A stretch of 64,000 nucleotides of DNA from Anaeramoeba flamelloides (Eukaryota > Metamonada > Anaeramoebidae). The translations under genes and the position numbers were made by a program. Under the pieces are notes generated by a model. That model was not told the DNA's origin. It searched no databases and was given only the letters and a program-made list of their open reading frames with translations. Each line of letters begins with the position of its first letter. Positions within the stretch are counted from its first letter, which is position 1. Shown piece after piece: positions 9,574-21,224 of the stretch. The DNA lies in assembly GCA_027625915.1 (NCBI GenBank), contig JANTQA010000034.1:1-64000 (forward strand), given 5' to 3'.

Positions 9574-9729
9574 TTCAAACCAAATCAAAACTAAAAACAA
9601 ACAAAATATACATTTTGTTGCAAATACTAAATTATTATTATTCAACTATCTTAAAAAAAACTATCATCCAAAATTTTCAACAATCTCAAAACATAAATAA
9701 TAAAAAAAAAAAAAACACTTTTTTTTTTT

Positions 9730-10486
9730 TTAAACATTGTAATTTAAGGGAGGAGTTTAGAATTCTTCTTGTTTTCCCGAATTCCTAAACTTGAATTTAG
9801 AAACTATATAATAGATTCAAACATAGTCTTATTATCTACTAAAGCTAATAAAGATATTGAATCTTGTTTATTAATAATATTATAAATATTATTATTATTT
9901 AAAATAAGTGAAAAATTATATTTTTCTAGTTCAGAAATCCAGATTTTACGATTATTTTCATAGGCTGGGCAGTTCCAGAGAAAATGATCCAAATCTTCAA
10001 TGATATCCAAATCTTTATTTATTTTACACAATTGACAAAATTGTGATTTATTTTTGTTCATAAAATAAGAATATCTATTAAGATAATTTGTATAATTTCT
10101 TAACTTTAGAATAGAAGTTGAACCCTTCCATTTTAAATATTTTTGCTGTTTGTTAATATTTCCCTGTATCAAAATTATTTTCAAATAATTTTGTACTTTC
10201 CAACTTGGACTATTTTTTAATTGATTAATTCTGTAAACTTCGAGTTCAGATTCTAATTCTTTTAAATTTCGAGCTTTCCAATTAATGTTTTCTGTTTCTT
10301 TTTCTCTGAAGGGGAGAAGATTTATTAATTTATCAAATCCCAAAATTTTTAATTTTTGAATTAATTTGAATTTTCTTTTGTAAATTGTGATTCTTGCCAA
10401 ATCAATTTTTGCTTCAGTTTTATAGATAAGTCTTGGGGAATGTGGATTTATTAAAAGCGATTCTGTGATTTTCTTATTAATCTAAA
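9730..10486 (-). mobile_element. LINE L-c, 5'-truncated 3' part
   Basis: The minus-strand frame 9804-10400 encodes the C-terminal region shared by all LINEs in this window: SPSWKVQNYLKI, then ILKLRNYTNYLNRYSYF, then a zinc-binding C-x2-C-x13-H-x4-C module (CQLC...DHFLWNC). It is diverged from L-a and L-b. It interrupts the C/A tract of R unit a and ends exactly at a family-A MITE (10487). Confidence 0.82.
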
Positions 10487-10686
10487 TACAGTCAGTTTCA
10501 CTTTTAAGGCACAAACTTTGTACGAAATTTAAGGCACAAAAAAATCTCAAATTAAGGCACAAAATTCAAATTCTAGTAAATATAAATTGTAAAAAAATAA
10601 ATTCCAAATTATGTGCTTTAATTTGAGATTTTTTTGTGCCTTAAATTTCGTTGAAAGTTTGTGCCTTAAAAGTGAAACTGACTGTA
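10487..10686. mobile_element. Family-A MITE, full copy
   Basis: TACAGTCAG...CTGACTGTA, 200 bp, at the junction between LINE L-c and R unit b. Confidence 0.93.
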
Positions 10687-11485
10687 AAACAATGATCTCT
10701 TTTATTTTTTTAGGAAATGAGGATGTATATTCGATTCAATACCAATCACAAACACTTAACCTTGTTTTTATTCATTTTAGAATTTGTTTGGGAAGAAATA
10801 TGAACCGGTAAATAATAATTCAAATTTTTTGCCAATTTTTGAGATTTTTAACCTTCTACCTGAAAATTGAAAAATCTATTTTCAATTATATCTTACACAT
10901 TAAAAAATAGGCTGTTGGTAATTTCCAACGAGGTCAAATGGTTTTCAATTTTCACCTGTTAGCAAATTTTCTCAAAAAATCGATTTTTCCTTTTTTCGGA
11001 ACCTTCTTTTGCATTTTGAGATAACACAGACATTGTAAAAATCATAGAAACCAGTAGAAATGAGGTGGATAGATCAATTCTGAAATTTTCTTATAAAAAA
11101 ATTCATTTTTTTATACTTAGATCTCACTGAATAAATATTTGTGAGATTTACCAACCACCAAACCCAATTTTAAATATATCGATACTTAAAATTTTGAATT
11201 GCCAACATAGCCATTAAAATTTAGTTACACTAAATTCCAAATTAGAATTTTTCAATTTTTTTTTTTTTTGGAATTCAGAAAACATTTTATTAAATATCCA
11301 AAAATTAATAATCTGATTTGTAAATTTAGTATAATTGAATTTTAGTTTAAAGGTTATATTTACAATGTTGAAGTTGAATGGATTCTAAATTTGAAAAATT
11401 TGTTTTTTAAAAACCCTAACTCTTATTTTGAATCAATTTAATTTTCAATCATCTAATTATATAAAGTAAGATATTAGAGAGAAAA

Positions 11486-11542
11486 GCCCCCTTCAGGGGG
11501 TTTGGGGGTGTAGGTAATATAGCACCTAATTGTTTAGGTGCG
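11486..11542 (+). other. M1 structured motif in R unit b
   Basis: CCCCC TTCA GGGGG, TTTGGGGGTG, and a GCACCTAA/TTAGGTGC-type hairpin with a slightly different loop. Confidence 0.85.
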
Positions 11543-11640
11543 TAAATATAAATATTTTTGTAATTTTTTTTTTTTTTGAAAAGAAAAGAAAGTTTTGTAT
11601 TGGGTACGTAGGAGAATTCAGACATCATTACTTAATAAGA

Positions 11641-11678
<38 letters not shown>

Positions 11679-12394
11679 CTAAATCTAAATAATTTGACAT
11701 ACAAAAATATTCAAGAATTATTAATAATTGTATCAAATAAATTGTAGAATCATTCTAAAAGATATGAAATTCTTTAAAACATAAAAAAACAATCAACTGA
11801 ATCTTTAAAACTTGTTAAAACAAAAAAATAAAAATAAAAATTAAATATTTATAAAAAATGATATTACCTTAGATTTTAAATGAGTAATCTCTTTTTGTCA
11901 ATTCAGTGAGAAAAAAAAAATTATCAGATCAATAAAAACCATTGAACAAGGTGGATTGGGAAAAAGTTGTTTACATTTTATTGATAACTATTTACAAGTC
12001 AAAATTCTGTTCATTAAAGTCTCATTTTCAAGTAAAATCACAATTCATCTGGATATTTTGTTGGAATTGTTAATTTTTAGCTTTATTTTCTCTTTTTTTC
12101 ATTCTTTGTTACAGGCATCAATCAAAAAATGGTCTTTATTAATTCCTATATCTAGCTAATTCGAAATCAAACTTAAACTGTGTCTATTTTTATATTGGTC
12201 GATTATTTACAAATTAATTTCTTCTTATCTTGTTTATTTCATTTTGCAAATGTTCAATACCCGATAAATAAAAAAAAAACAAAAAATGAAAAAAATGAAT
12301 AATTAAAATGAAAATCACTTATAAATAATTATCTTATTAACAATCAAATTCAATAGTATTGATAATTTGAAAGGTGTAACCTTTTGTTTATTAA

Positions 12395-12429
<35 letters not shown>

Positions 12430-13030
12430 CAAAATATAAACAATTGAGACACAATATAAAACACTTGAAAGAATAAAAATCTTATATTTTACAGGCAATT
12501 TGGAAATAATTTTGATTTCTCACAAAACATGAAAATTCATTTTTTGCCATTTTAATTGTTTTGTTTTCAGTTCCCTTTTTACCATTTAAATAACCTGTTT
12601 CATTAAATTTCGTTATTAATTTTTTTTTCGATGGTCGATAGAAGATTAATTGTTGACTTTGTTGAATTGAATAATCCACATGCAATCAGTTGATGATATC
12701 TTATCATTTGATCGATCCAACAACAATTATTGGAGGAATTTCAACAAATTTACCAATAAAATTTTTTGTTCTAACCCGTTTATTTCCTCATTTTAGACAT
12801 ACTACAATTTTTATTTTTTTAGAAAATTTATAGTTTTTTTCAAAATTTCCTTTTTTTCTGGATTATCAACTCCAATCCTAAAGTTTATTTTTTGAGATCA
12901 TTTCTAAATAATCAGAAGTCAGTGGATTAAAACACAAAAAAATAATTTATTTTTAAGGATCTTTTATCATTTGGGAGAGAATATAAATTTTTATTCTTTG
13001 ATTTTAATTGTAAACATATATAATAAACTC

Positions 13031-13072
13031 ATTTCTACTTTAGTAGAAATGAAAGGCCATCTTTAGATGGCC
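13031..13072 (+). other. M2 double-hairpin motif in R unit b
   Basis: Identical to the consensus double hairpin. It is preceded by CATATATAATAAACTC, a TATA-like string. Confidence 0.88.
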
Positions 13073-13440
13073 TTCAAAACAAAACATTAAAAAACAATAT
13101 TCATAAAAACATCATTTCATAAATACCAAAATGAACAAAATCAAAAATCTTCAAAATTAAATCAAATTCAACAAAACCATCAAACTAAATTTTTAAAACA
13201 CAAACTACAATATCATCATATTACAACATTAATTCACATAATACTTTCCTATTAAAACACCAACATCCAACATACAAACAAATACACAACACTAACAACA
13301 AATAAACACACATTCTCATCCTCAAAGCAACAATCAAAATCCAATAATTAATTCAATTCTCAACTCACTAATTTTTAAATAAAACAAACCCAAACACTTC
13401 ACTTTAATAACCAATTCAAATCTCATTATCAAATATGAAT
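13073..13440 (+). other. G-poor tract after M2 (unit b)
   Basis: Mostly A, C and T with very few G on the + strand. Every frame is stopped early, so it is not coding. Compare 18,428-18,870 and 59,057-59,466. Confidence 0.75.
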
Positions 13441-14112
13441 TATCAAGCACCAAATTGACAATTCCCTCAATTAATCAAAAGGATAAAGATCCACTTTTCA
13501 GAAAAATTTGAAGCAACTTTAAAGAAACATATTCACCAATTTGAATAAAAATTTCATAATTCTTTCATTTTTAATAATCTCAAAAATGATCAAATAAAAA
13601 CAGTCATTAGGTAAACTCGAAAAATCTCTTCTTAAGAAACTTAAAAATAAAAATGAACAATAATCACAATTTCTGAGCTTGAAAAATAAAGATCATTTTA
13701 AACATTCTTGATAAATGACTCTAACTTTTGAAGATCATAAGTATATGAATTTTGATCATCAAGTTAATTGAATTCTCAATTTGTTTCACCTACTAATCAG
13801 AACAATTCCTACAAAGGAATTATGACTTTATCTTTGATTCCTTGGTTTAATTGGGGTTACTTTGGTTTCTTTTGGTACTTCTTGTTTTTAATTGAATTGA
13901 AGTTTCTCAAAGGATCTTTAGTGGAGATTATTTTATCTGTTTTTTCTTTTGAAAGAATCCTCCATACCAAACATATTAAAACACTTTTGTTCATTTTGAG
14001 GTTTTTTTGTTTGTTTTGTTTTGTTTTGTTTTGTTTTGTTAATCTCAAAACTGAATTGTTCACTTCAATAGAAATTGGATTGGAGGAGCCATGGTAAAGG
14101 TTTTATGGAATT

Positions 14113-14350
14113 TTAAAAATCTCAAAAATTAACAAAAAATTGGAATTATTGTTGAAGGTTTCATTGCTAAGGTATCTCCAAACAAATTCAAAATTGAATA
14201 AAGATGAGGTTAGGGTGTTTGTTATTGTATTGAATCCGATTAAAATCCTCATATCCTAAAAATAAATGATCATTTTTTCTCAATCAAGAGTGAATAAACA
14301 AATCTTTATTTTGAAAGAATAAAAAAACTGACTAATTTAATTTCAAATTT
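14113..14350 (-). repeat. Inverted block within R unit c
   Basis: Read on the minus strand, this stretch matches the start of other units: GACTAATTT-side first, then GATTCAATAC, then AATTTGTTTGG. The flanks keep normal orientation, so it is a local inversion. Confidence 0.7.
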
Positions 14351-14580
14351 TTTTTAGATTAATCTTCAATGAATTTGACCCTTTAGGTGAAGATTGGAAA
14401 CCCATTTCATTTTAACTACATACGTTAAAAATAAACTGTAGTTTATTTACCAAAAAGTCAAGTGGAATTCAATTTTCACTTGACTTTTAATTTTCTCAAA
14501 AATTTGATTTTTCCAATACAACTTTTGCATTTTAAGATAACACAGACATTTCAAAAATAAACGAGAACACAGATATTGTA

Positions 14581-14650
14581 AAAATCACAGAAATCACAGA
14601 AATCACAGAAATCACAGAAATCACAGAAATCACAGAAATCACAGAAACCA
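14581..14650. repeat. AGAAATCAC 9-bp tandem repeat
   Basis: About seven perfect copies of the 9-mer AGAAATCAC, at a fixed position within R. An equivalent array lies at about 31,190-31,255; shorter or degenerate versions lie at about 11,040 and 60,720. Confidence 0.92.
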
Positions 14651-14672
14651 GTAGAGATCAATTAGGATATTT

Positions 14673-15156
14673 TTCAGTGGTGTAAATAACCCGTTCAGAC
14701 AACCTTTAACCCATTACGAAAATTTAACTCGTGTTTTTTTTTTTCAGAATTGGGTATTGGAACACCAGAAGACACACTTATAGATTCTTGGTTCGGACTC
14801 AAAGTGACTTTAGAGGTTAGATCTTTGATTAACCAAAATAGCTCAATTATATTAAATGCTTTTGTTTCAAAAATTTCATCATATTTACAAAATTTGTGAG
14901 ATTAAATGATTTATTTATAAAAATTCAAAAAATGAAATTTTGCTCATTTTTTTGTCAAAAAATTACATTTTAATCTTTCAATATCTTCATAATTCTTTTT
15001 TAAAATTTATTTAAAGAACTATATTTCTTGTTTATATACTGTTTTCATCCCATTGATTTGTTTCTTTTCTTTCTAGAGTCAGCCAATATTATTTGCATGA
15101 GTTAAATTTTATTAATGGGTTAAAATAAAAAAACATGGGCTAGTTACACCACTGTA
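14673..15156. mobile_element. MITE family C, 484 bp
   Basis: Left CAGTGGTGTAAATAACCC and right GGGCTAGTTACACCACTGTA are inverted repeats. The right side keeps TA; the left reads TT. It splits the R sequence GATCAATT...AAATTCATTTTTTCC. A Tc1/mariner-like origin is likely from the TA and CAGT ends. Confidence 0.8.
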
Positions 15157-15371
15157 CTTGTAAAAAAAATTCATTTTTTCCTACTTAGATCTCACTGAAT
15201 AAATATTTATGAGATTTACCAAACACCAAACTCTCTTTTTGAAACACACCAATCATCAAATTTTGAATTGTCAATGTAATTTTTAAAATTTATTGACAAA
15301 TAAATCCAAAATTAGAATTTTTCTTTTTTTTTGTTTTTTGAATCACTTAGAAATCATGTTATTCTAAATGT

Positions 15372-15826
15372 TGAGAGAAAAATGATATTGAGAGAAAAAT
15401 AGTTGGAAAGTAATGCAATTGGGAACATTACTGAAAATGATTTTTAATTTCAATCGTTTATGAAATAACTAAAGAAAATAACAATAATCTACTGTTTAGA
15501 ATAATGTTTAATGTAATTCTACTTTTTCAAAACCTTATCTCTTATAATCTACAGCAAGTTTAAAAATTACAATTTTCAGAATTAATAGTAAACTTTACTA
15601 AAACTTGGATTTTTGTGAAAATAGCATGATCTACTTTAGTTATCAACCATTCAAATGAGTATTCTACACACACCCCAGATTAATAAACTTGTAACACATT
15701 TAAACCTGGATTTATATAAAATTCACCTAGTTATCAATAGAATTTGATTTTCAATTTTACTAATGTTCCCAATTAAAAATGGTTTCTAACCATTTTTCTG
15801 TGTCCAACATTTTTTCTCTTAACAGT
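15372..15826. mobile_element. Fold-back element D, about 455 bp, TAA target
   Basis: Terminal arms (GTTGAGAGAAAAA ... AATTGGGAACATTA and their inverse AATGTTCCCAATT ... TTTTTTCTCTTAAC) pair over about 60 bp. R copies without it read ACTCTAATCCAAAA, and TAA flanks both sides here. A 3-bp TAA duplication fits a PIF/Harbinger-like MITE. Confidence 0.65.
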
Positions 15827-16020
15827 AATCCAAAATTTATACTTTGATTTGGAATTTTATTTTATATGATTGAATTTTTAGTTTTAAATTTTAATTTAAA
15901 TCTTAGAAGTCGAATGGATTATAGATTTGGAAAAATTGTTTTTTAAAAACTCTAATTCTTATTTTGAATACAATTTATTTTTCAATCATCTAATATCATA
16001 AAGTAGGGTAAAGAAAAGAA

Positions 16021-16078
16021 AGCCCCCTTCAGGGGGTTTGGGGGTGGAGGTAATATAGCACCTAATAGGTTAGGTGCG
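16021..16078 (+). other. M1 structured motif in R unit c
   Basis: CCCCC TTCA GGGGG hairpin, TTTGGGGGTGGAGG, GCACCTAA/TTAGGTGC hairpin with loop TAGG. Confidence 0.85.
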
Positions 16079-16179
16079 TAATTATATATTTTATTTTTTT
16101 TTTTTTTTTTTTTTTTAAAAAAAAAGCTTTGAGTTGGGTAAGTTAAAGAATTCTGACATCATTCCTTAACAAGATAAAA

Positions 16180-16216
<37 letters not shown>

Positions 16217-17058
16217 AACTCTTTTTCAAATAATAGTATATAAAACAATTCAAGAATTATTCATAATTGAATGAAGTTAATTATAGTATCATTCTAAAAG
16301 ATATGAAATTTTTTAAAACATAAAAAAACAATCAACTGAAGAATTAAAACTCATTACAACAAAAATATAAATTAAAATTTAAATATTATTAAAAATTGAT
16401 GTTCCTTTTATTAGAAATGAGGAATCTCTTTTTGTAAATTATTGGGGGGGAAAAATTATGAAATCTATAAAAACTATTGAACCAGTTGAATTGGGGAAAA
16501 ATTTCTTTACATTTTTTGATTACTCTTTACATATCAAACTTCTGCTATTTAAAGTCTCGTTTTAAAGATTAAACCACAATTCCTCTGGATATTTTGTTGT
16601 AATTTTTTTTTTTTTAATCTTTATTTTTTCTTTGTTACATGCACCAATCCAATAATGGTCTTTCAAAATTCCTATATCTAGCTAATTCGAAATCAAACGT
16701 AAACTGTGTCTATTTTTATACTGTTAGATTATTTACAAATTGTTTTCTTCTTATCTTGTTGTTTCATTTTGCAATTGTTCAATACCCGATAAATAAAAAA
16801 ACAAAAAATGAAAAAATGAAATAATGATGAACTAAAATGAAAATCACCATTAAGTAATTATCTTATTAAAAATCAAATTCAATAGTATTGATAATTTGAA
16901 AGGTGTACCCTTTTGTTTGAAAATGAGTTTGTATATATATGAACAAAATATAAACAATTGAGACACAATATAAAACAGTTGAAAGAATAAAAATTTTATA
17001 TTTTTCATTCAATTTGAAAATAATTTTGATTTTTCTGAAAATAGAAAATTCATTTATT

Positions 17059-17896
17059 TTTTTTTTTTTTATTGTTGAAGAAGTGTAAATTACACTCTGG
17101 ATACCCTTTTACTTAAATTCCCTTTCAGAAATATAAGCGTAAAATCATAGATTTCACGATTATTATTTAATGAAAATAGTTTCAAACTGTTTGTTTTAAA
17201 TTAACTCATTAAGATTTTTTTTTTTTTTAATTCGTTTTGAAATATTAATCTATCTTTTTCATAGGAAGGATAGATCCATAAAAAGTGATCAATATTTTCT
17301 ATAATTTCTTGTTTTAATAAAGAGATCTAAATATTTGAACAACTATAGATCAAATGAAATAGGTGACTTTATTAAGTTTTGATTTAGAACTTTATAGATG
17401 GTTTGAATATATAAAGTACTAAGGTTTTAAGAATAAGATTTGGTTTTACAAAATTGAGTTGCTTTCTTTTTTTTTTTTTTTTTTTTTGCAAGTTTCAAGT
17501 TTTCCCAAATCTTGTTTTCGCAAAATCCCAGTACAAGATACCGACTCGACAGCAAAAACCCAATCCAGGTAACGACTAGACAGATAGTATGAAAGTCCAA
17601 TTTGGTTCACTTTGGTTGGCTTCAGATAGCATTCGTTGGATTCAGTTCTCTACAGTTGCATAAGTCCAGCTCAATTCATTTTAGATCTGATCATTAACAA
17701 GTTTGGTTAGGTTAGTCATGACCAAGTCCACCAATTCTTATAATGATTTTTTATTCCTTGAACCTCTCCAAGCACCTAAAAAAACAAAAAGAGAAGAAAC
17801 CAAAGGAACCAAAGGAACCAAAGGAAACAAAGGAACCAAAGGAACCAAAGGAACCAAAAAAGAGAAATTTGAAAAAGGTAAAAAGATTAAAAAAAT
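17059..17896. mobile_element. LINE L-a insertion with 5' inversion (twin priming)
   Basis: 17,059-~17,308 is the L-a 3' end on the minus strand (T-run, then the GTGTAAATTACAC hairpin and tail). From ~17,308 to 17,896 the sequence is L-a 5' region on the plus strand, matching the reverse complement of about 30,432-29,940. A 15-bp target duplication GAAAATTCATTTATT flanks it (17,044-17,058 and 17,897-17,911). This is the known outcome of twin-primed LINE integration. Confidence 0.88.
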
Positions 17897-17945
17897 GAAA
17901 ATTCATTTATTTGTTTATTTTATTTCGATTCATTTTCCTTTTTAA
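17718..17945 (+). pseudogene. L-a N-terminal coding fragment with Thr-Lys-Gly repeats
   Basis: The frame reads MTKSTNSYNDFLFLEPLQ, then KKTKREETKG, then five to six TKG/NKG triplets ending KKEKFEKGKK. It derives from the 5' part of LINE L-a; the matching region near 29,990 on the minus strand lacks the repeat expansion. The triplet run comes from a GGAACCAAA-type 9-bp repeat. It runs on past the target duplication into R DNA, so the end is not native. Probably never translated as such. Confidence 0.5.
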
Positions 17946-18385
17946 TATTTAAGTAATCTGTTTAATTAGATCTGTAATTTTTTTTTTGATTTGACAATAG
18001 AAGATTATTGTCAAGTTTGTTGAATAGAAAAATCCACATATTATCGATTTGATGACATCTTTAACATTTGATTGGACAAAAATTCTTGTTGTTGGAAGAA
18101 TCACAACAAATTTGTAAATAGAATTTATTTTCCTAACTTGTTCATTTCATCATTTTGGACACACAGATTTTTAGTTTTTTCGAAAATTTATCGTTTTTTC
18201 AGACATCCCTTTATCTGAATTATCAACTCTAATCCTGAACTTTATTTTTTTAGATCATTTCTAAATTATTTGGAGTCAGTGGATTAATTCAAAAACAAAT
18301 TTTCATTTTTAGGATATTTTAACATTTGATTGAGAATATAAATTGTTACTCTTTGATTTTGATTGTAAACATATATAATAAACTC

Positions 18386-18427
18386 ATTTCTACTTTAGTA
18401 GAAATGAAAGGCCATCTTTAGATGGCC
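18386..18427 (+). other. M2 double-hairpin motif in R unit c
   Basis: Consensus double hairpin with loops TTTA and TTTA and linker GAAA. Preceded by CATATATAATAAACTC. Confidence 0.88.
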
Positions 18428-18870
18428 TTCAAAACATCAAAACAATAATATTAATCTACATATCACACAAAACTACTCTATAAATAAAATATTACAAATC
18501 ACAAACATTATCATACTTCACAATCAACAAATAATTCTCAAAAAATAATAAATATTCATACATAAAAACCACAATTCAAAAATACATCAAACACACATAC
18601 TATTATAATAAACAATAAATTTCTCTTAAAAATCTTGTATTATTTAATTCAACAAAATTATTAATATTTAACACACAAAAAAACCACCACATACAAACAA
18701 ATACTCAACAAATAAACACACAAAAATATCCTAAAAACAACAAAACACATTAATTCACCCAATCCTCACACTCTCAAAACGCTTCGTCAAAACAATCTAA
18801 AACACAAAACAAATCAACACATAATTATAATAAATTAAACAAACAAATCAAATATCAATTATTCCTCATA
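18428..18870 (+). other. G-poor tract after M2 (unit c)
   Basis: About 440 nt with only a handful of G on the + strand. Shares some words with unit b (for example CATACAAACAAATAC). Stops in all frames. Confidence 0.8.
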
Positions 18871-19520
18871 ACCACATTTTTGGAAATTATCAATGTTGTA
18901 TTTAAATATTTTGATCCAATTTATATTTAAATACTAAATGGAAACTCATTCATATAATATCCAATTTGGATCAAAATATAGTTTTTTTAATGAAAAAATG
19001 AACAAAATAATTTTAAACAATCAACTCGTAAACCCTTATTAAGAAACATTAAAATAAAATTAAAAAATAATCACAATTTTTGAGCTTGAAAAAATGAAGA
19101 TCCTTTCAAACATTCTTGATAAATGACTCTAAGTTTTCGAAGATCGTGTGTAAAAGAGTTTAGATCATTCAATTGCTTGAATTTTCAATTTATAACCCAC
19201 AAATCAGAATAATCCCATCAAATTAATTGTGACTCTTTCTTAGTTATATCGGTTTTGGTTTTTTTGGTTGTTTCTTGAAGTAAAGTTCTCAAGAGGATCT
19301 TTGGTGGATATTATTTTCAAGGGTTTTATTTTGAAAGAATCTACCATGCCTAACAAACTTAATTGTTTTTTGTTTTGCTTTTTTAATAACATTTCTATGT
19401 TTGGATTGTTTTGTTTCTCTCTTAAAACCCAATTTGTTGTGTTCGAGAAAAAATGGGCTACCATATAGTGAGAAAGGTTTTGTGGACTTTTACATTTGAG
19501 GATCTTAAAGTGAATTAAAT

Positions 19521-19990
19521 TTTGCAAAAATTAGTCAGTTTTTTTTTAATATTTAGCAAAAGATTTAATTATTCCTTCATATCAATTGATTGAGCAAAAA
19601 TGATCTTTTAGTTTTTAAGGAAATTAGGATATTAGATGGATTCAATCCAATACCAAATTCTTTACCTTTTTTTTATTCAATTTAGAATTTGTTTGGAAAT
19701 AACAATGAAATGATCAACAATATTTCCAAATTTTTGTTAATTTATGAGATTTTTAACCTTTAAGGTGATAATTGAAAACCCCATTTCATCTTAACTCACA
19801 CATTAAAAATAAAATGTGTGTAATTCCCAACGAGGTCAAATGGTTTTCAATTTACACCTGATAGGTTCGAAAATTATCATTAAAATTTCGATTTTTCCTA
19901 AACTTCATTATTTTATATTTTGAGAAATCGAAGAGAAATCAAAAGAAATCATAGAATTGTTACGTACCCTCATCAATTCTAACATTTTCT
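19521..19990 (+). repeat. R repeat, unit d (first part only)
   Basis: Contains GGATTCAATCCAATACC and CCAACGAGGTCAAATGG in normal order and ends at the MITE at 19,991. Sequence beyond the MITE is not R. Confidence 0.78.
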
Positions 19991-20192
19991 TACAGTCAGT
20001 TCCACTTTCAAGGTACAAACTTTCAACAGAATTTAAGGAACAAAAAAATCTCAAATTAAGGCACAAAATTTGTAAATATTTTATTTTACAATTTATTTTT
20101 ACTAGAATCTGAATTTTGTTCCTAAAATTAAAATTTTTATAGTGCCTTAAATTCCTTTGAAAGTTTGTACCATAAAAGTGGAACTGACTGTA
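19991..20192. mobile_element. Family-A MITE, full copy
   Basis: TACAGTCAG...CTGACTGTA, about 200 bp, moderately diverged (GGTACAAAC and TTCCTTTGAAAG variants). Confidence 0.9.
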
Positions 20193-20625
20193 TAAATTCA
20201 ATTCAATTTTCAACACCTAATTTAGTCACAAATTTTTACTCTATTACAAGATCAAATCATCAATTGACAAAAACATCTTATTCTAAGGTTATGGCAACTT
20301 TTGAAATGAATGATGAGAAATCATATTTATATTTTTTGAGAATTTAATTAAATCTTTGATTTGATACTGATATTTGAGAAATAAATGTGAAAAATTTCCA
20401 CTTTTTTATCATTTCCCCATTCAAAATTGGGACAACAAACCACATTACACTACTTCTGGGGACCTCATTTCTAAAGAAAAGTATAAATAATGAAGTTAAA
20501 ATATCCTCCCATTTATTATTCATATACTATTCGAAGATCAAAACAAACATTCTCCTTCTCTTCTTTTTTTATTTTTCAAAAGATTTCTTTAAAGATTTGA
20601 TTTTTTCAATTTGAAAGAATTTTCT
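20193..20625. other. Spacer between two MITEs, nothing recognised
   Basis: Several short open frames on + show no family features and no splice-supported continuity. Confidence 0.5.
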
Positions 20626-20826
20626 TACAGTCAGTTCAACTTTTAAGCTACAAACTTTCAACGGAATTTAAGGCACAAAAAAATCCCCAATTAATGAACA
20701 AAATTCAGATTTAGGTTAAATAAATTGTTTAATAAAAAATTTAAAATTTTGTACCTCAATTTGAAATTTTTTTTTTTGTATTAAATTTTTTTGAAAGTTT
20801 GAGTTTTAAAGGTGGAAATGACTGTA
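20626..20826. mobile_element. Family-A MITE, diverged full copy
   Basis: TACAGTCAG start and GACTGTA end; internal boxes partly decayed (AAGCTACAAA, AATGAACAAA). Confidence 0.85.
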
Positions 20827-21224
20827 ATCTATAATTCTAATTTCAGACCGGCCTTAACAATTCTATAATATGTTTTATTCAGCTTATTTCTTATATATTC
20901 TTTTTGAGGATCAATTATCATAAATAATTGATATACGAAAAAACAATGTTTTTTTAAATTTTTTTTTTTATCAATTTTGAGAAACCAAGTTCAGTTATTG
21001 TTTACAATTTTTATACTTTAATAAATTAAAATTTAAAATTTTATATCGATATGAACGTTGTTACAAATTGATATAATAAATACACCTAAACTAACTAAAT
21101 TAAGATATAAACTAATTAGGAAACATACATAATATTTAAATTCGACATAATGTTCGAAATAATTGGGATATAATTTTTTTTTTAAAACTAAAAAATTTTA
21201 ATTGGATAAATTTTTGTAAATAAA

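Larger units (their letters stand above)
8645..9735 (+). repeat. R repeat, unit a (short form, partial)
   Basis: Contains M1 at 8710-8766, one long TA run (about 8,862-8,925), the shared AATCTGT/GATCGATCAACAA region and M2 at 9532-9573, followed by a C/A-rich, G-poor tract. The M1-to-M2 distance is about 0.8 kb, the short form. It ends where LINE L-c begins. No coding potential seen. Confidence 0.8.
10687..14112 (+). repeat. R repeat, unit b (long form, complete)
   Basis: About 3.4 kb. In order: the GATTCAATACC region, GAGGTCAAATGGTTTTCAATT, AGATCTCACTGAATAAATATT, M1 (11,486-11,542), TA run 1 (11,644-11,675), AGCTAATTCGAAATCAAAC, TA run 2 (about 12,400-12,425), the GATCGATC region, M2 (13,031-13,072), a G-poor tract (to about 13,440), and the TTTGGTTTCTTTTGG region (about 13,860). 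The two TA runs distinguish the long form. No conserved reading frame. Confidence 0.85.
14113..19520 (+). repeat. R repeat, unit c (long form, with insertions)
   Basis: The same order of blocks as unit b. It is enlarged by a MITE (14,673-15,156), a fold-back element (15,372-15,826) and a LINE (17,059-17,896); without these it is about 3.6 kb. Its first ~240 bp (14,113-14,350) are inverted relative to other units. Confidence 0.82.

Noticed and set aside
12482-12685. 67-codon minus frame in R unit b
   Set aside because: Disrupted at the same place in units c, f and g.
13768-14097. 109-codon open frame in R unit b
   Set aside because: Aromatic/Phe-rich product of T-tracts; not open in units c, f and g.
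19240-19527. Opposed open frames in R unit c
   Set aside because: Not conserved between units; R shows no shared reading frame.
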